A stretch of DNA of 64,000 nucleotides from Prochlorococcus sp. AG-355-I04. Lineage in GTDB: Bacteria > Cyanobacteriota > Cyanobacteriia > PCC-6307 > Cyanobiaceae. Shown piece by piece: positions 1-7,233 of this stretch (positions are counted from its first letter, which is position 1; every line of letters begins with the position of its first letter). The notes under the pieces were generated by a model, which was not told the DNA's origin, did no database searches, and saw nothing but the letters and a program-made list of their open reading frames with translations. Made by a program: the position numbers and the translations under genes. The stretch is from positions 1 through 64,000 of the forward strand of contig QCDL01000002.1 of assembly GCA_003280915.1 (NCBI GenBank), read 5' to 3'.

Positions 1-71
1 CCGTGGTTGATAAATTAAGAATTGGTGCAATTTATGCCGTTATACTTGAAGCATTTAAATTAGGATCTTAA
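1..71 (+). CDS. C-terminal end of an unidentified protein (partial)
   Basis: An open frame enters from the left edge and ends at TAA 69-71, giving a 22-residue tail that finishes LEAFKLGS. The rest of the gene lies outside the window, so I cannot name it. It converges on rpmF with only three bases between the two stop codons. Its reality rests on the absence of stops, codon use like the neighbours, and the tight convergent packing. Confidence 0.55.
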   Translation, partial: VVDKLRIGAIYAVILEAFKLGS

Positions 72-74
72 AAG

Positions 75-248
75 CTACTCTTCTTCTTCTTCTTCTTCAA
101 TAGGATAAACAAATCCTTGAGCTTTCCCAGTTAAAACTGATTTACCTAAAGATATAGCTTTTTGAGCTGCTATTGCTGCTTTTCCTTTCCAAACAGCATG
201 CCTTTGGTTCCTTTTGCTTTTTGATTTTTTCTTCTTTGGTACAGCCAT
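75..248 (-). CDS. rpmF: 50S ribosomal protein L32
   Basis: A 57-residue protein starting [20 protein letters not shown], the standard N-terminus of bacterial and plastid L32, a large-subunit protein. The basic N-terminal half fits rRNA binding. The zinc-type cysteines found in some bacterial L32 are absent. The protein ends in an acidic run of seven glutamates encoded by a GAA repeat. The ATG is clear. It converges with the partial upstream gene and diverges from the FtsH-like gene. Confidence 0.95.
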   Translation of the reverse strand: MAVPKKKKSKSKRNQRHAVWKGKAAIAAQKAISLGKSVLTGKAQGFVYPIEEEEEEE

Positions 249-379
249 TCTGTTTCTTTATTTCCATATAATAATATAACCTCTAACTGGTTATCTCCAA
301 AACTTTTGAGTATATTTTGTTTATATACGTCAATTTTTTAAATAAGCATATATGCTTTATTAATCACTTATAAAGATTA

Positions 380-2134
380 GTGTTTAGATCAAAATTCTCA
401 TATTCAGATTCTAAATCAAGTTATTCGGATCTTCTAGAAGATATAGAGACGGGAAAAATAGAATCAATATTTTTCTATCCGAGGCAGAGAGAAATTGATG
501 TTCTGTATAAAAATGGCGATAAATTTAAAATACCTATCCTTTACAACGATCAATTAATTCTTGAAAAGGCTACTGAAAATAAGGTAGATCTAACTATTAA
601 CAATAGTAGAAAAGAAGCCTCAGCTGCTAATTCATTTGCTTCAATAAGTCTTTTCCTTATATTCATATTAGCTATAGTCTTAATCTTGAGGAGTACCTCA
701 AAATTGGCTTCCAGAGCTTTTGGGTTTACCAAAAATCAAGCTAAATTTGTAACTATTGATGATGTTGAGACGAGATTCGATGATGTAGCTGGCGTCCCTG
801 AGGCCGCTGAGGAATTAAAAGAGGTAATAACATTTTTGAAAGAACCAAAGAAATTTGAAAATCTTGGAGCAAAAGTTCCCAAGGGAGTTCTTCTAATAGG
901 CCCACCAGGAACAGGTAAAACATTATTAGCTAAGGCAATTGCTGGTGAATCAGGTGTGCCTTTTCTCTCAATATCGGCATCAGAGTTTGTAGAACTTTTT
1001 GTTGGTGTTGGAGCAAGCCGAGTTCGTGATCTGTTCTCTAAGGCTAAGGAAAAATCTCCTTGTATAATTTTCATTGATGAAATTGATTCCATTGGTAGGC
1101 AAAGAGGTTCTGGGATCGGAGGTGGAAATGATGAAAGAGAACAAACCCTTAATCAGCTTCTAACTGAATTAGATGGTTTTGCTGATAATTCTGGGATTAT
1201 TGTTTTAGCAGCAACAAATAGACCAGATATTTTGGATGCAGCATTATTAAGACCAGGTAGATTTGATAGGAAAATTGAAGTAATGCTTCCAGATTTAGAT
1301 GGAAGAAAAAAAATTCTTTCAGTTCACTCACTTTCAAAACCACTTTCAAACGAAGTTGACTTAGGATATTGGGCTTCTAGAACAGTTGGATTTTCGGGCG
1401 CAGATCTTGCAAACTTGATGAACGAGAGTGCTATTCACTGTGCAAGAGACGAATCTAAATTAATCAGTGATCTTCATATAGAAAATGCTCTTGATAAAAT
1501 TACCATTGGCCTGAGAAGCTCATTAATAACTTCTCCCAATATGAAAAAAATTATTGCTTATAACGAAGTAGGTAGAGCAATTGTATCTGCTGTGAGAAAT
1601 GGAATTGAATCAGTTGATAAAATTACGATTTTACCTAGATCTGGATCTATAGGAGGATATACAAAAATATGCCCTGATGAAGATGTAATTTCTAGTGGAT
1701 TGATCTCAAAAAAATTATTATTTTCAAAAATTGAAATTGCTTTAGCTGGAAGAGCTGCAGAAACGATAGTTTTTGGTGAAGGTGAAATTACACAATGCTC
1801 CATAAATGATATCTCTTATGCCACTAATGTAGTAAGGGAAATGGTTACAAAATATGGATTTTCAATTATTGGTCCAATTTCAATGGGTTCTGATAATAAT
1901 GAAATGTATTTAGGAGATGGATTATTTAGAAGAAAGCCTCTCATAGCAGAAAATACTAGTTCTAGAATAGATAAGGAAATCATAAATATTTCTAAAATTT
2001 CATTAAATAATTCAATAAAAATATTGAAAAAAAATAGAGTCTTACTCGATAAATTAGTTGATATACTTTTAATTCAAGAAACTATAGATAAAAAAGTTTT
2101 TAAATTAACAACTTCTAAATTGTTGAAAGTTTGA
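380..2134 (+). CDS. ftsH: FtsH-family AAA+ membrane protein without the HExxH zinc site (FtsHi-like)
   Basis: This 584-residue protein has an intact AAA+ module: Walker A GPPGTGKT from residue 174, Walker B FIDEID around 231-236, pore-loop FVG at 207-209, and the second region of homology with RPGRFDR at 291-297. The C-terminal half aligns with the M41 peptidase domain, but HEXXH reads NEVGR (residues 395-399). Both zinc histidines are lost while the catalytic Glu and the downstream Asp in SIND are kept. Only one membrane helix is visible, about residues 86-104; the usual first helix is absent and a stop at 371-373 blocks extension of the frame. The start is GTG. I infer an ATP-driven unfoldase or partner subunit of active FtsH hexamers, as for plant FtsHi proteins, rather than a protease. 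Confidence 0.9.
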   Translation: MFRSKFSYSDSKSSYSDLLEDIETGKIESIFFYPRQREIDVLYKNGDKFKIPILYNDQLILEKATENKVDLTINNSRKEASAANSFASISLFLIFILAIVLILRSTSKLASRAFGFTKNQAKFVTIDDVETRFDDVAGVPEAAEELKEVITFLKEPKKFENLGAKVPKGVLLIGPPGTGKTLLAKAIAGESGVPFLSISASEFVELFVGVGASRVRDLFSKAKEKSPCIIFIDEIDSIGRQRGSGIGGGNDEREQTLNQLLTELDGFADNSGIIVLAATNRPDILDAALLRPGRFDRKIEVMLPDLDGRKKILSVHSLSKPLSNEVDLGYWASRTVGFSGADLANLMNESAIHCARDESKLISDLHIENALDKITIGLRSSLITSPNMKKIIAYNEVGRAIVSAVRNGIESVDKITILPRSGSIGGYTKICPDEDVISSGLISKKLLFSKIEIALAGRAAETIVFGEGEITQCSINDISYATNVVREMVTKYGFSIIGPISMGSDNNEMYLGDGLFRRKPLIAENTSSRIDKEIINISKISLNNSIKILKKNRVLLDKLVDILLIQETIDKKVFKLTTSKLLKV

Positions 2135-2166
2135 TTTAATTGCTTTAAATTAAAAAAAATATTTAT

Positions 2167-2919
2167 TTGATAATTAAAAACAATAAAACGAAGTTATTAG
2201 TTACACTTTCATTTTTACTTATTCTTCCATTTGTACAAAAACAATGGTTTAATTTGTATTCACTCAATATTAATGATATTTCCTTTTATTCAATCCTTTA
2301 CTATTTGAGCGGTGCAATATGTCCAACTTTGGTGTATTTAAACTCTTTAAAAAACTATACATATTATAATTTTGCTAAAGATAAAATTCATAATATAAAG
2401 ATAATTAAAGGAAAAAGATTATTATTCTTAGTAGCAATAAATTTAATATTTCTCTCTTATTTAATAGCTGATTATATATATATAAATATTGATCTTATAT
2501 TTAAATTATTTGTTGAAGGAATTAATGTACCAAAACCGGATATTCCACAGTTAAGTTTTTTAATATTTTTAATTTCTATCCTATTAATTTTTAAGAAATC
2601 AAGGTTCCTGTTAAAAAAAATAATATTGGTAAATTTTATTTTGATTTCTCTCTATCTTTGGCATCTTCAAATTAATAATATTAGTGTTGATGATCAGTTT
2701 CATATTTATAGATATTTTGGTTTAAATGACTTAAATTTAATTAATGTTTTTATCCTAGTCGCCATAGAAATTTCCTTTTATACGTGGTCCTTCTTATCAT
2801 ATAAAACTAATTTGAGCGATTGGATCGTTCCCAAACCTCAAAAAGGGGATGTTATCCCCTTTTTGAATATTTTTATTTTTTATTTTTTTATAATTATTTA
2901 CTACTCAATACTTACTTAA
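2167..2919 (+). CDS. Hydrophobic multi-pass membrane protein, function unknown
   Basis: A 250-residue protein with about six hydrophobic segments, including LLVTLSFLLILPFV near the N-terminus and a last one near the C-terminus. The start is TTG at 2167, 32 bases after the FtsH-like stop, so the two may be co-transcribed and it could work at the same membrane. I see no catalytic motif and do not recognise the family. Its last 80 bases contain a perfect inverted repeat followed by T's (2840-2864), which probably ends transcription from both directions. Confidence 0.75.
   Translation: MIIKNNKTKLLVTLSFLLILPFVQKQWFNLYSLNINDISFYSILYYLSGAICPTLVYLNSLKNYTYYNFAKDKIHNIKIIKGKRLLFLVAINLIFLSYLIADYIYINIDLIFKLFVEGINVPKPDIPQLSFLIFLISILLIFKKSRFLLKKIILVNFILISLYLWHLQINNISVDDQFHIYRYFGLNDLNLINVFILVAIEISFYTWSFLSYKTNLSDWIVPKPQKGDVIPFLNIFIFYFFIIIYYSILT
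2840..2864. terminator. Bidirectional intrinsic terminator inside the 3' end of the membrane-protein gene
   Basis: An 11-bp perfect inverted repeat, AAAAAGGGGAT, then GTT, then ATCCCCTTTTT. It gives a GC-rich stem with a T run on either strand. It lies between the convergent membrane-protein and peroxiredoxin genes but sits within the coding end of the former. Confidence 0.75.
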
Positions 2920-2934
2920 ATGTTTCTAATTCTT

Positions 2935-3519
2935 CTATAGTGCAGAAAAATATTCCTTACTACCTTTGGGGTCCTCTAACATTGTTTTCTCCCCGGGTGT
3001 CCAGTTTGCTGGACATACTTCATCGGGGTTTGCCGCAACGTATTGATAACCTTGAAGAATCCTTAGCGTTTCATCAACATTTCTACCTACAGGAGCCTTG
3101 TTAACAGTCGTATGCATAACTACTCCTTCTGGATTGATAAGAAATAAACCTCTATCAGCCTCTCCATCATCATTAAGAACATTGTAAGCCTGGCAAATCT
3201 CTCTTTTCAAGTCAGAAACTAACGGATAGTTAATATCACCTATACCACCTTCATTTCTTGGGGTTTGTATCCAAGCCAAATGACAGTGTTTGCTATCAAC
3301 TGATACCCCAAGTATCTCCGTATTAAGTTCCGAGAAATCTTGGTATCTATCACTAAATGCAGTAATTTCAGTTGGACATACAAATGTAAAATCTAGTGGG
3401 TAAAAGAATAGAACAACCCATTTACCTCTTAGACCTGAAAGTGTAATCTCCTTAAACTCTTGATCATATACTGCTGTAGCACTAAAGTCTGGTGCTTCTT
3501 GGCCAACTCTTAAGCTCAT
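2935..3519 (-). CDS. 2-Cys peroxiredoxin (AhpC/TSA family)
   Basis: A 194-residue thiol peroxidase that reduces H2O2 and alkyl peroxides, in cyanobacteria normally with electrons from thioredoxin. The peroxidatic Cys48 lies in FTFVCPTE and the resolving Cys169 in EVCPANW, so this is a typical 2-Cys enzyme of full length. ATG start. A TATAAT-like box on the minus strand at 3578-3573 and a GGTC-N5-GACC palindrome just after it suggest a short regulated leader. It ends 15 bases from the convergent membrane-protein gene and probably shares its terminator. Confidence 0.96.
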   Translation of the reverse strand: MSLRVGQEAPDFSATAVYDQEFKEITLSGLRGKWVVLFFYPLDFTFVCPTEITAFSDRYQDFSELNTEILGVSVDSKHCHLAWIQTPRNEGGIGDINYPLVSDLKREICQAYNVLNDDGEADRGLFLINPEGVVMHTTVNKAPVGRNVDETLRILQGYQYVAANPDEVCPANWTPGEKTMLEDPKGSKEYFSAL

Positions 3520-3550
3520 GAAAAAATTTGTCCTTATTTAAATTATGTAT

Positions 3551-3578
3551 GGTCTGAATGACCGTAATTAGTATTATA
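3551..3578 (-). promoter_or_regulatory. Probable peroxiredoxin promoter with an adjacent palindrome
   Basis: Read on the minus strand, TATAAT (3578-3573) is followed about nine bases later by GGTCATTCAGACC (3563-3551), a perfect 4+5+4 palindrome. That places the palindrome near the expected transcription start, about 30 bases before the coding region, a usual place for a repressor site. The -35 region is not obvious. Confidence 0.45.
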
Positions 3579-3618
3579 ATTTTATTAATAATGAATTAGC
3601 AAGTTTTTTTTTAATTCA

Positions 3619-3744
3619 ATGAAATGGCACTATTCCTTTACTAGGAAATTTACAATTTTGAATCACAATAAACTTTTAAAAAATCTCAAAAAGGAGTTAA
3701 TTAAATATCCCATTAACAGGCTTGACAATAAAAATTCGAATTAA
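3619..3744 (+). CDS. Possible 41-residue basic microprotein
   Basis: ATG 3619 to TAA 3742-3744 encodes a peptide starting MKWHYSFTRKF and rich in Lys, Asn and Leu. It has no membrane helix and no motif I recognise. No Shine-Dalgarno is visible; a T run precedes the start. It fills most of the gap between the peroxiredoxin promoter and the next small gene. The residue mix (W, H, Y, P, few low-complexity stretches) looks coded, but at this length the support is modest. Confidence 0.5.
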   Translation: MKWHYSFTRKFTILNHNKLLKNLKKELIKYPINRLDNKNSN

Positions 3745-3821
3745 AAGAAATTTTATTTTATTTAAGATTCCTCAATATTTAACTCTCTATAATTAGAAAT
3801 ATTTTTTTAATATTTTTAATT

Positions 3822-3980
3822 ATGGCTAAATATATTGAAAGACTAAAGGAAAAAGTTAAAATAAAAAAAATTGATTCTAATCAGCCAATTGGAGCTTGGA
3901 TTTTCGTTGTAATTTTGAATATAGTTGGATTTGCGGGATATTTTTACTTAAAGGTAAATCATATACAACTAGGTAATTAA
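3822..3980 (+). CDS. 52-residue single-pass membrane microprotein
   Basis: Starts MAKYIERLKEKVK, with a lysine-rich head, then one hydrophobic helix (about residues 24-44) and a short polar tail. The positive head suggests the N-terminus faces the cytoplasm. It ends five bases before the stop of the convergent 73-residue gene. The family is not recognised; it is one of several tiny membrane proteins in this stretch. Confidence 0.65.
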   Translation: MAKYIERLKEKVKIKKIDSNQPIGAWIFVVILNIVGFAGYFYLKVNHIQLGN

Positions 3981-3984
3981 AAAC

Positions 3985-4206
3985 TTATCTTATTTCCTTC
4001 TTAATTGAGCGACAAAAATTTTTTAGTCTTTCATTTCTCGTTAAGTCAGGTAAAGTCCAAATTGATTCTGTCTCAGGTAATGGATCTTTGCTCCATTCTT
4101 TGAATTCTTCCATTATCGAAGCATTATTTAGTTTTGATGCATACTTTTTTCGTTTTTTTAAATATTTTCTTATTACTGTAAGATTTGCTTCAATATATTC
4201 CCTCAT
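3985..4206 (-). CDS. 73-residue small hypothetical protein
   Basis: Begins MREYIEANLTVIRKYLKKRK, highly basic at first, then an acidic and tryptophan-containing middle (EWSKDPLPETESIW), and a basic end. It has no membrane helix and no known motif. ATG start. It converges with the 52-residue membrane protein. Confidence 0.6.
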   Translation of the reverse strand: MREYIEANLTVIRKYLKKRKKYASKLNNASIMEEFKEWSKDPLPETESIWTLPDLTRNERLKNFCRSIKKEIR

Positions 4207-4269
4207 AATGAATACTTAGTCTTATATTAATTTATCATCTAGCAAGTTCTACTTTATAAAAAAGTTTAA

Positions 4270-4440
4270 TTAGACATTTTGAACTGCTTGAAAAAGTCCA
4301 AAAGAATAACCTCCTATTAGAATCCAGCCAAGTACGCTTGATATTATTGTAGATCTTCTATTATGTCTCCTTAAAGCTGATTCAATCATTTCATTAACTT
4401 CATCTCTATTAAGGTATTCTTTATTAGAGTTTTTTTTCAT
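4270..4440 (-). CDS. 56-residue single-pass membrane microprotein
   Basis: Starts MKKNSNKEYLNRDEVNEMIE. A charged amphipathic first half leads to an Arg-rich stretch (LRRHNRRS) and one membrane helix (about residues 33-50). The shape superficially resembles Hlip proteins, but the chlorophyll-binding ExxNGR motif is missing, so I do not call it one. It could be co-transcribed with the 73-residue gene, which lies 63 bases downstream on the same strand. Confidence 0.6.
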   Translation of the reverse strand: MKKNSNKEYLNRDEVNEMIESALRRHNRRSTIISSVLGWILIGGYSFGLFQAVQNV

Positions 4441-4636
4441 TTTTTTCTTTATACAATAAACGAATTTATAGGAAAGTGAGCTTAAGATATTTTCTTATAA
4501 GTAAAAGTTTTATTTTTGATGATTTTATAACTATTTTTTATATCTACCATAAAATATAAAATGAAATATTAAAATAAATTTTAAAATTATAAAATAATAT
4601 ACATAAAATGAATAATGATAGTTTTTTTCACAAACA

Positions 4637-4813
4637 ATGAATATTAATGATAGATCTGTTTTAGAAATGCTTAATAAACTTATTGTTATTAATAGGCTAA
4701 ATAAAAGTCAAATTCTTCAAATGGTGAATTTAGTTTCAATATCAAATGATATCAATGATTTAAAGGATAACTTGAAATGGGAAAGTTCTAAATCATTTCA
4801 TCAAAATATTTAA
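4637..4813 (+). CDS. 58-residue helical microprotein
   Basis: Starts MNINDRSVLEMLNKLIVINR. The heptad-like spacing of Leu/Ile/Val predicts an alpha-helical or coiled-coil peptide, with a charged tail (LKDNLKWESSKS). It has no membrane helix and no known domain. Preceded by A/T-rich DNA, with only a weak ribosome site. Confidence 0.55.
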   Translation: MNINDRSVLEMLNKLIVINRLNKSQILQMVNLVSISNDINDLKDNLKWESSKSFHQNI

Positions 4814-4923
4814 AATACATAAACTCATTGTTTGATAATTATTAATTATTGAAATTTACATAAGAAATACTTAATAGTTAATTGAATTAATAAAGAGTTT
4901 TATAAATAATTTATACAATCTAT

Positions 4924-5094
4924 TCAAATAAATTTTTGATAGCAATTTTTCTCATAAGAAACTTGCTCGTGATTACTATAATTAAGTGTTGTTTTCTTAT
5001 CCTTGCTAAATGATTTAATTAATATTGTAGAAGTGATTATTATTAGTATTATTAGTAAATCTCCAACAGTAATCCCTCTCTCCCTTAAATTCAT
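4924..5094 (-). CDS. 56-residue single-pass membrane microprotein
   Basis: Starts MNLRERGITVGDLLIILIII. A short charged head is followed directly by one strong helix (about residues 12-28), then a Lys- and Asn-rich tail with a single Cys. It looks like a signal anchor with a soluble tail. No homologous function known to me. Confidence 0.65.
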   Translation of the reverse strand: MNLRERGITVGDLLIILIIITSTILIKSFSKDKKTTLNYSNHEQVSYEKNCYQKFI

Positions 5095-5255
5095 GATAAA
5101 ACATATATTTTGTTTAAATATAGCCTTTATTATTTAATAAACTAATATTTTTTACAAACGTGCTAAAACACATATGAAGGAAATATAAAAAGAATATAAA
5201 AATATTGAGATTATAACCTTTTAAGTCATATAAAAAAAATAGATGAATTCATTAT

Positions 5256-5435
5256 ATGGAAGTCAAAAAAAAATTTAGTAGTTCTAAAACTCCTTATTTT
5301 TTCTCTAATGAGATGATTATCACAAAAAAATCACTTAACGAAAATCAACTCAAATTTACTTATCAAAAACAGTTAATCTCAGATCTAGATAATAAGCACA
5401 AGGAATGGTCAAAATCGATTGACAGTAAATTTTAA
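5256..5435 (+). CDS. 59-residue small hypothetical protein
   Basis: Starts MEVKKKFSSSKTPYFFSNEM; polar, basic and without a membrane helix. Its stop codon overlaps by four bases the stop of the convergent 50-residue gene. An alternative ATG at 5243 in another frame closes after 11 codons, so 5256 is preferred. No family recognised. Confidence 0.55.
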   Translation: MEVKKKFSSSKTPYFFSNEMIITKKSLNENQLKFTYQKQLISDLDNKHKEWSKSIDSKF

Positions 5436-5584
5436 AAGCTTTCGTTGATTATATTTAAAAGTTTATTTCTTTTAATTGTATTTTTTTCTTCCCAATTAAG
5501 TGTTACTTCATCATTAATGATAGGTTTTGCTTCATAAGCTAGATACCAAAGAATAAATCCGACAGGAAATAATAAAATATGCAT
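5432..5584 (-). CDS. 50-residue membrane-anchored microprotein
   Basis: Starts MHILLFPVGFILWYLAYEAK, a hydrophobic N-terminal anchor, followed by an acidic then basic polar tail. Its 5' end lies close to the promoter region of the divergent ribbon-helix-helix gene, so both could be controlled from the same 80-bp interval. Function unknown. Confidence 0.55.
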   Translation of the reverse strand: MHILLFPVGFILWYLAYEAKPIINDEVTLNWEEKNTIKRNKLLNIINESF

Positions 5585-5613
5585 AGCAAAATTAGTTGAC
5601 TTAAATCAAATAT

Positions 5614-5646
5614 AGTGCAACACTTATAATGTGCAAGTGTGACACT
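5614..5646. promoter_or_regulatory. Promoter and paired palindromic operators of the ribbon-helix-helix gene
   Basis: Two 11-bp palindromes, AGTGCAACACT (5614-5624) and AGTGTGACACT (5636-5646), share the form AGTG-N3-CACT. Their centres are 22 bp apart, about two helical turns. They bracket a perfect -10 box TATAAT (5625-5630). A TTGACT at 5596-5601 is 23 bp upstream of the -10 box, too far for a normal -35. The layout is that of a repressor occluding the promoter. Confidence 0.7.
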
Positions 5647-5648
5647 AA

Positions 5649-5662
5649 TTTTTTTTTTTTTT
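5649..5662 (+). repeat. T14 homopolymer between operator and start codon
   Basis: Fourteen consecutive T's fill the leader of the ribbon-helix-helix gene, five bases before the ATG, and leave no room for a normal ribosome-binding site. A tract of this length can change by slippage. Confidence 0.9.
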
Positions 5663-5667
5663 AAATT

Positions 5668-6033
5668 ATGCCCTCTCCGAGGAAAAGAATTGGTTTTTTG
5701 CCAAGTGAAGAAGTGCATGAAATTATTGAAAAATTGTGCACAGCTAATGAGTTTAGTCAGTCAAAAGTCACAGGTTTATTGGTTGAGGAAGCGTTGAGGT
5801 CTCGAGGAGTGTTAAATCAATCTTATGGTCAAAATCAAAATGAAAAAAGGGATTTTATAAACTTTTCTTTTGATCACGAAAAATTCTCTGAAAAAAACAA
5901 ATCTCCACTTAATTTGGACGAATATGCAGTTAATAAAAAAGTACTATCTGATGATATCAAAATGATGCATGAATATATTGAGTTTAAGTATTTTAAGAAA
6001 GTTATGAAGCGAAATAACAACATTATTGAATAA
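5668..6033 (+). CDS. Ribbon-helix-helix-type transcriptional regulator, probably autoregulated
   Basis: A 121-residue protein. The first 46 residues have the pattern of a CopG/Arc fold: a basic strand (RKRIGFLP), helix A (residues 13-26) and helix B (31-46) with hydrophobic spacing and a turn between them. The remaining 75 residues are polar and unassigned, possibly for effector or partner binding. Matching palindromes occur twice in the promoter and once directly after the stop codon, which I read as its own operators. ATG start, no visible Shine-Dalgarno. The domain call is by pattern only. Confidence 0.7.
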   Translation: MPSPRKRIGFLPSEEVHEIIEKLCTANEFSQSKVTGLLVEEALRSRGVLNQSYGQNQNEKRDFINFSFDHEKFSEKNKSPLNLDEYAVNKKVLSDDIKMMHEYIEFKYFKKVMKRNNNIIE

Positions 6034-6035
6034 AT

Positions 6036-6046
6036 AGTGTCACACT
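6036..6046. promoter_or_regulatory. Third AGTG-N3-CACT palindrome, three bases after the regulator stop
   Basis: AGTGTCACACT is the same palindrome class as the two promoter sites (5614-5624, 5636-5646). It lies within the first bases after TAA. It could be a remote operator allowing looping over the gene, or control a transcript starting downstream. Confidence 0.6.
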
Positions 6047-6170
6047 ATTAATGTTTATATGAGAATCCTTTTCAATGGAATTTAGAAATTAAGCTGAGAT
6101 AAATATTTTTGAATATTTCTAATCAACTTCTTAAAGAAGGATCCAAAATAAATTGAATCTTTAAAAATTC

Positions 6171-6211
6171 AGCGGACTAAATCCTCGTGGAGATATGAAC
6201 CTTAGTCCGCT
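6171..6211. ncRNA. Stable hairpin: possible small RNA or terminator
   Basis: AGCGGACTAA (6171-6180) and TTAGTCCGCT (6202-6211) form a perfect 10-bp stem around a 21-base loop that itself has a small CTC/GAG pairing. It stands out as GC-rich in an AT-rich gap. On the minus strand it is followed by a short U-rich stretch, so it could end a minus-strand transcript; on the plus strand it is followed by A's. The 6047-6301 gap otherwise shows no gene. Confidence 0.45.
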
Positions 6212-6301
6212 TTAAAAAAATAGCAATAAAAAAATATAAATTCAACAAGTATGTAAATTTACTTTTGATTTAAAATTGGAATATAAAAGCTCTAAATATA
6301 A

Positions 6302-6454
6302 ATGGCAATAACTGAATTAAATGAAGATACACAGGATCAAATATGTGATCTTCTTGAAAATCTTCAGCAAATAGAGAAACTTAAAAATAAAGATATACGA
6401 ATTTTGCTTGATAAGATAGTTAGAAAATATGGAGGAAAAGTAGTAAATAAATGA
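6302..6454 (+). CDS. 50-residue soluble microprotein coupled to the CPNC protein
   Basis: Starts MAITELNEDTQDQICDLLEN; helical, acidic first and basic later, with one Cys. Its TGA overlaps the ATG of the next gene (ATGA), a classic sign of translational coupling, so it is probably in the same transcript as the thioredoxin-like protein. No known family. Confidence 0.6.
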   Translation: MAITELNEDTQDQICDLLENLQQIEKLKNKDIRILLDKIVRKYGGKVVNK

Positions 6455-6840
6455 AACGCCAATTAATCTCACTATTAATTTTGCTTACTTTACCAAGTGT
6501 TGTACATAGTTCCCACTTAAAAAATCAGAGAGAACTTATAGTCACATCAGAAAGCACAAGGGAATCAATCGAGTTAGCGAAATACCTTAAAGATAATGGT
6601 GTAGTTAAATATTCAGCATATTGGTGTCCTAATTGCCTTAATCAAAGTGAATTATTTGGTAAGCAAGCTTATAGAGAACTTAATGTAATTGAATGTGCAA
6701 GAGATGGCATAAATAGTCAAACTCAATTATGCATTGATAAAAAAATTAAAGGGTTTCCCACATGGGAAATAAATGGAAAACTAATTTTAGGTGTACTTTC
6801 ACTAAAAGAGTTATCAAAGTTGACTGGATTTAAGAAATAG
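6451..6840 (+). CDS. Exported thioredoxin-fold protein with CPNC motif (VKOR-associated type)
   Basis: A 129-residue protein with an N-terminal signal peptide (about residues 1-20) followed by a thioredoxin-like domain. The active site is YWCPNC (Cys59, Cys62), the cis-Pro loop is GFPTW (Pro103), and there are two further cysteines, 82 and 94. The layout matches the thioredoxin domain usually fused behind VKOR in cyanobacterial and plastid LTO1 proteins, here without the membrane part. I infer a lumenal or periplasmic disulfide oxidoreductase; the partner oxidase is not in this window. Coupled to the upstream 50-residue ORF. Confidence 0.85.
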   Translation: MKRQLISLLILLTLPSVVHSSHLKNQRELIVTSESTRESIELAKYLKDNGVVKYSAYWCPNCLNQSELFGKQAYRELNVIECARDGINSQTQLCIDKKIKGFPTWEINGKLILGVLSLKELSKLTGFKK

Positions 6841-7017
6841 GAAATGATAGATGATTAATCGGTAAATATTAAAGGTTATTTCTTGAGTACCTTTCATACA
6901 TCCTCCAGCTGGATAATTAATTACTTTTTTTGATATTAATCCAATACTTATAGCAACTATTCCAATACCAAATAACCTCTTGATCTTTTGCTTGAGATGA
7001 GATACTTCATTGGGCAT
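6814..7017 (-). CDS. 67-residue putative membrane microprotein
   Basis: Starts MPNEVSHLKQKIKRLFGIGI: a basic head, then one hydrophobic helix (about residues 16-33), a Cys-containing segment and a second weakly hydrophobic stretch. Its last 27 bases overlap the end of the CPNC gene on the other strand. The first 40 residues look coded; the tail may be fortuitous read-through of antisense sequence. Confidence 0.5.
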   Translation of the reverse strand: MPNEVSHLKQKIKRLFGIGIVAISIGLISKKVINYPAGGCMKGTQEITFNIYRLIIYHFLFLKSSQL

Positions 7018-7233
7018 TTAAAAATATTAAATAGTAGTGATTATTAAATTATAAAGTGGATTTTTTTGTTTAAAAAATAATAAGTAACCATAAATCTATA
7101 ATTTTTTAAAAAAAGTTTTAGATATTAGATATCTTGAACATCCTTAATCAATAAATCCTTTTATATCTTTTTTTAGTATTTTTAGTTTGTATTTGACAGC
7201 CTTTTTATAATTAAAGTGAGACTTTTATTTTTT

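Noticed and set aside
78-98. GAA repeat in rpmF as a phase-variable tract
   Set aside because: It encodes the seven-Glu tail in frame, so unit changes would only alter tail length; nothing further supports a switch.
736-1092. 118-codon minus-strand frame opposite the FtsH-like gene
   Set aside because: It mirrors the conserved AAA+ region; no independent start signals or family features.
2820-3104. 94-codon plus-strand frame over the terminator and peroxiredoxin end
   Set aside because: It overlaps the membrane gene in another frame and runs antisense to the peroxiredoxin; not coding-like.
4270-4440. High-light-inducible (Hlip) protein
   Set aside because: One helix and similar size, but the chlorophyll-binding ExxNGR-type motif is not present.
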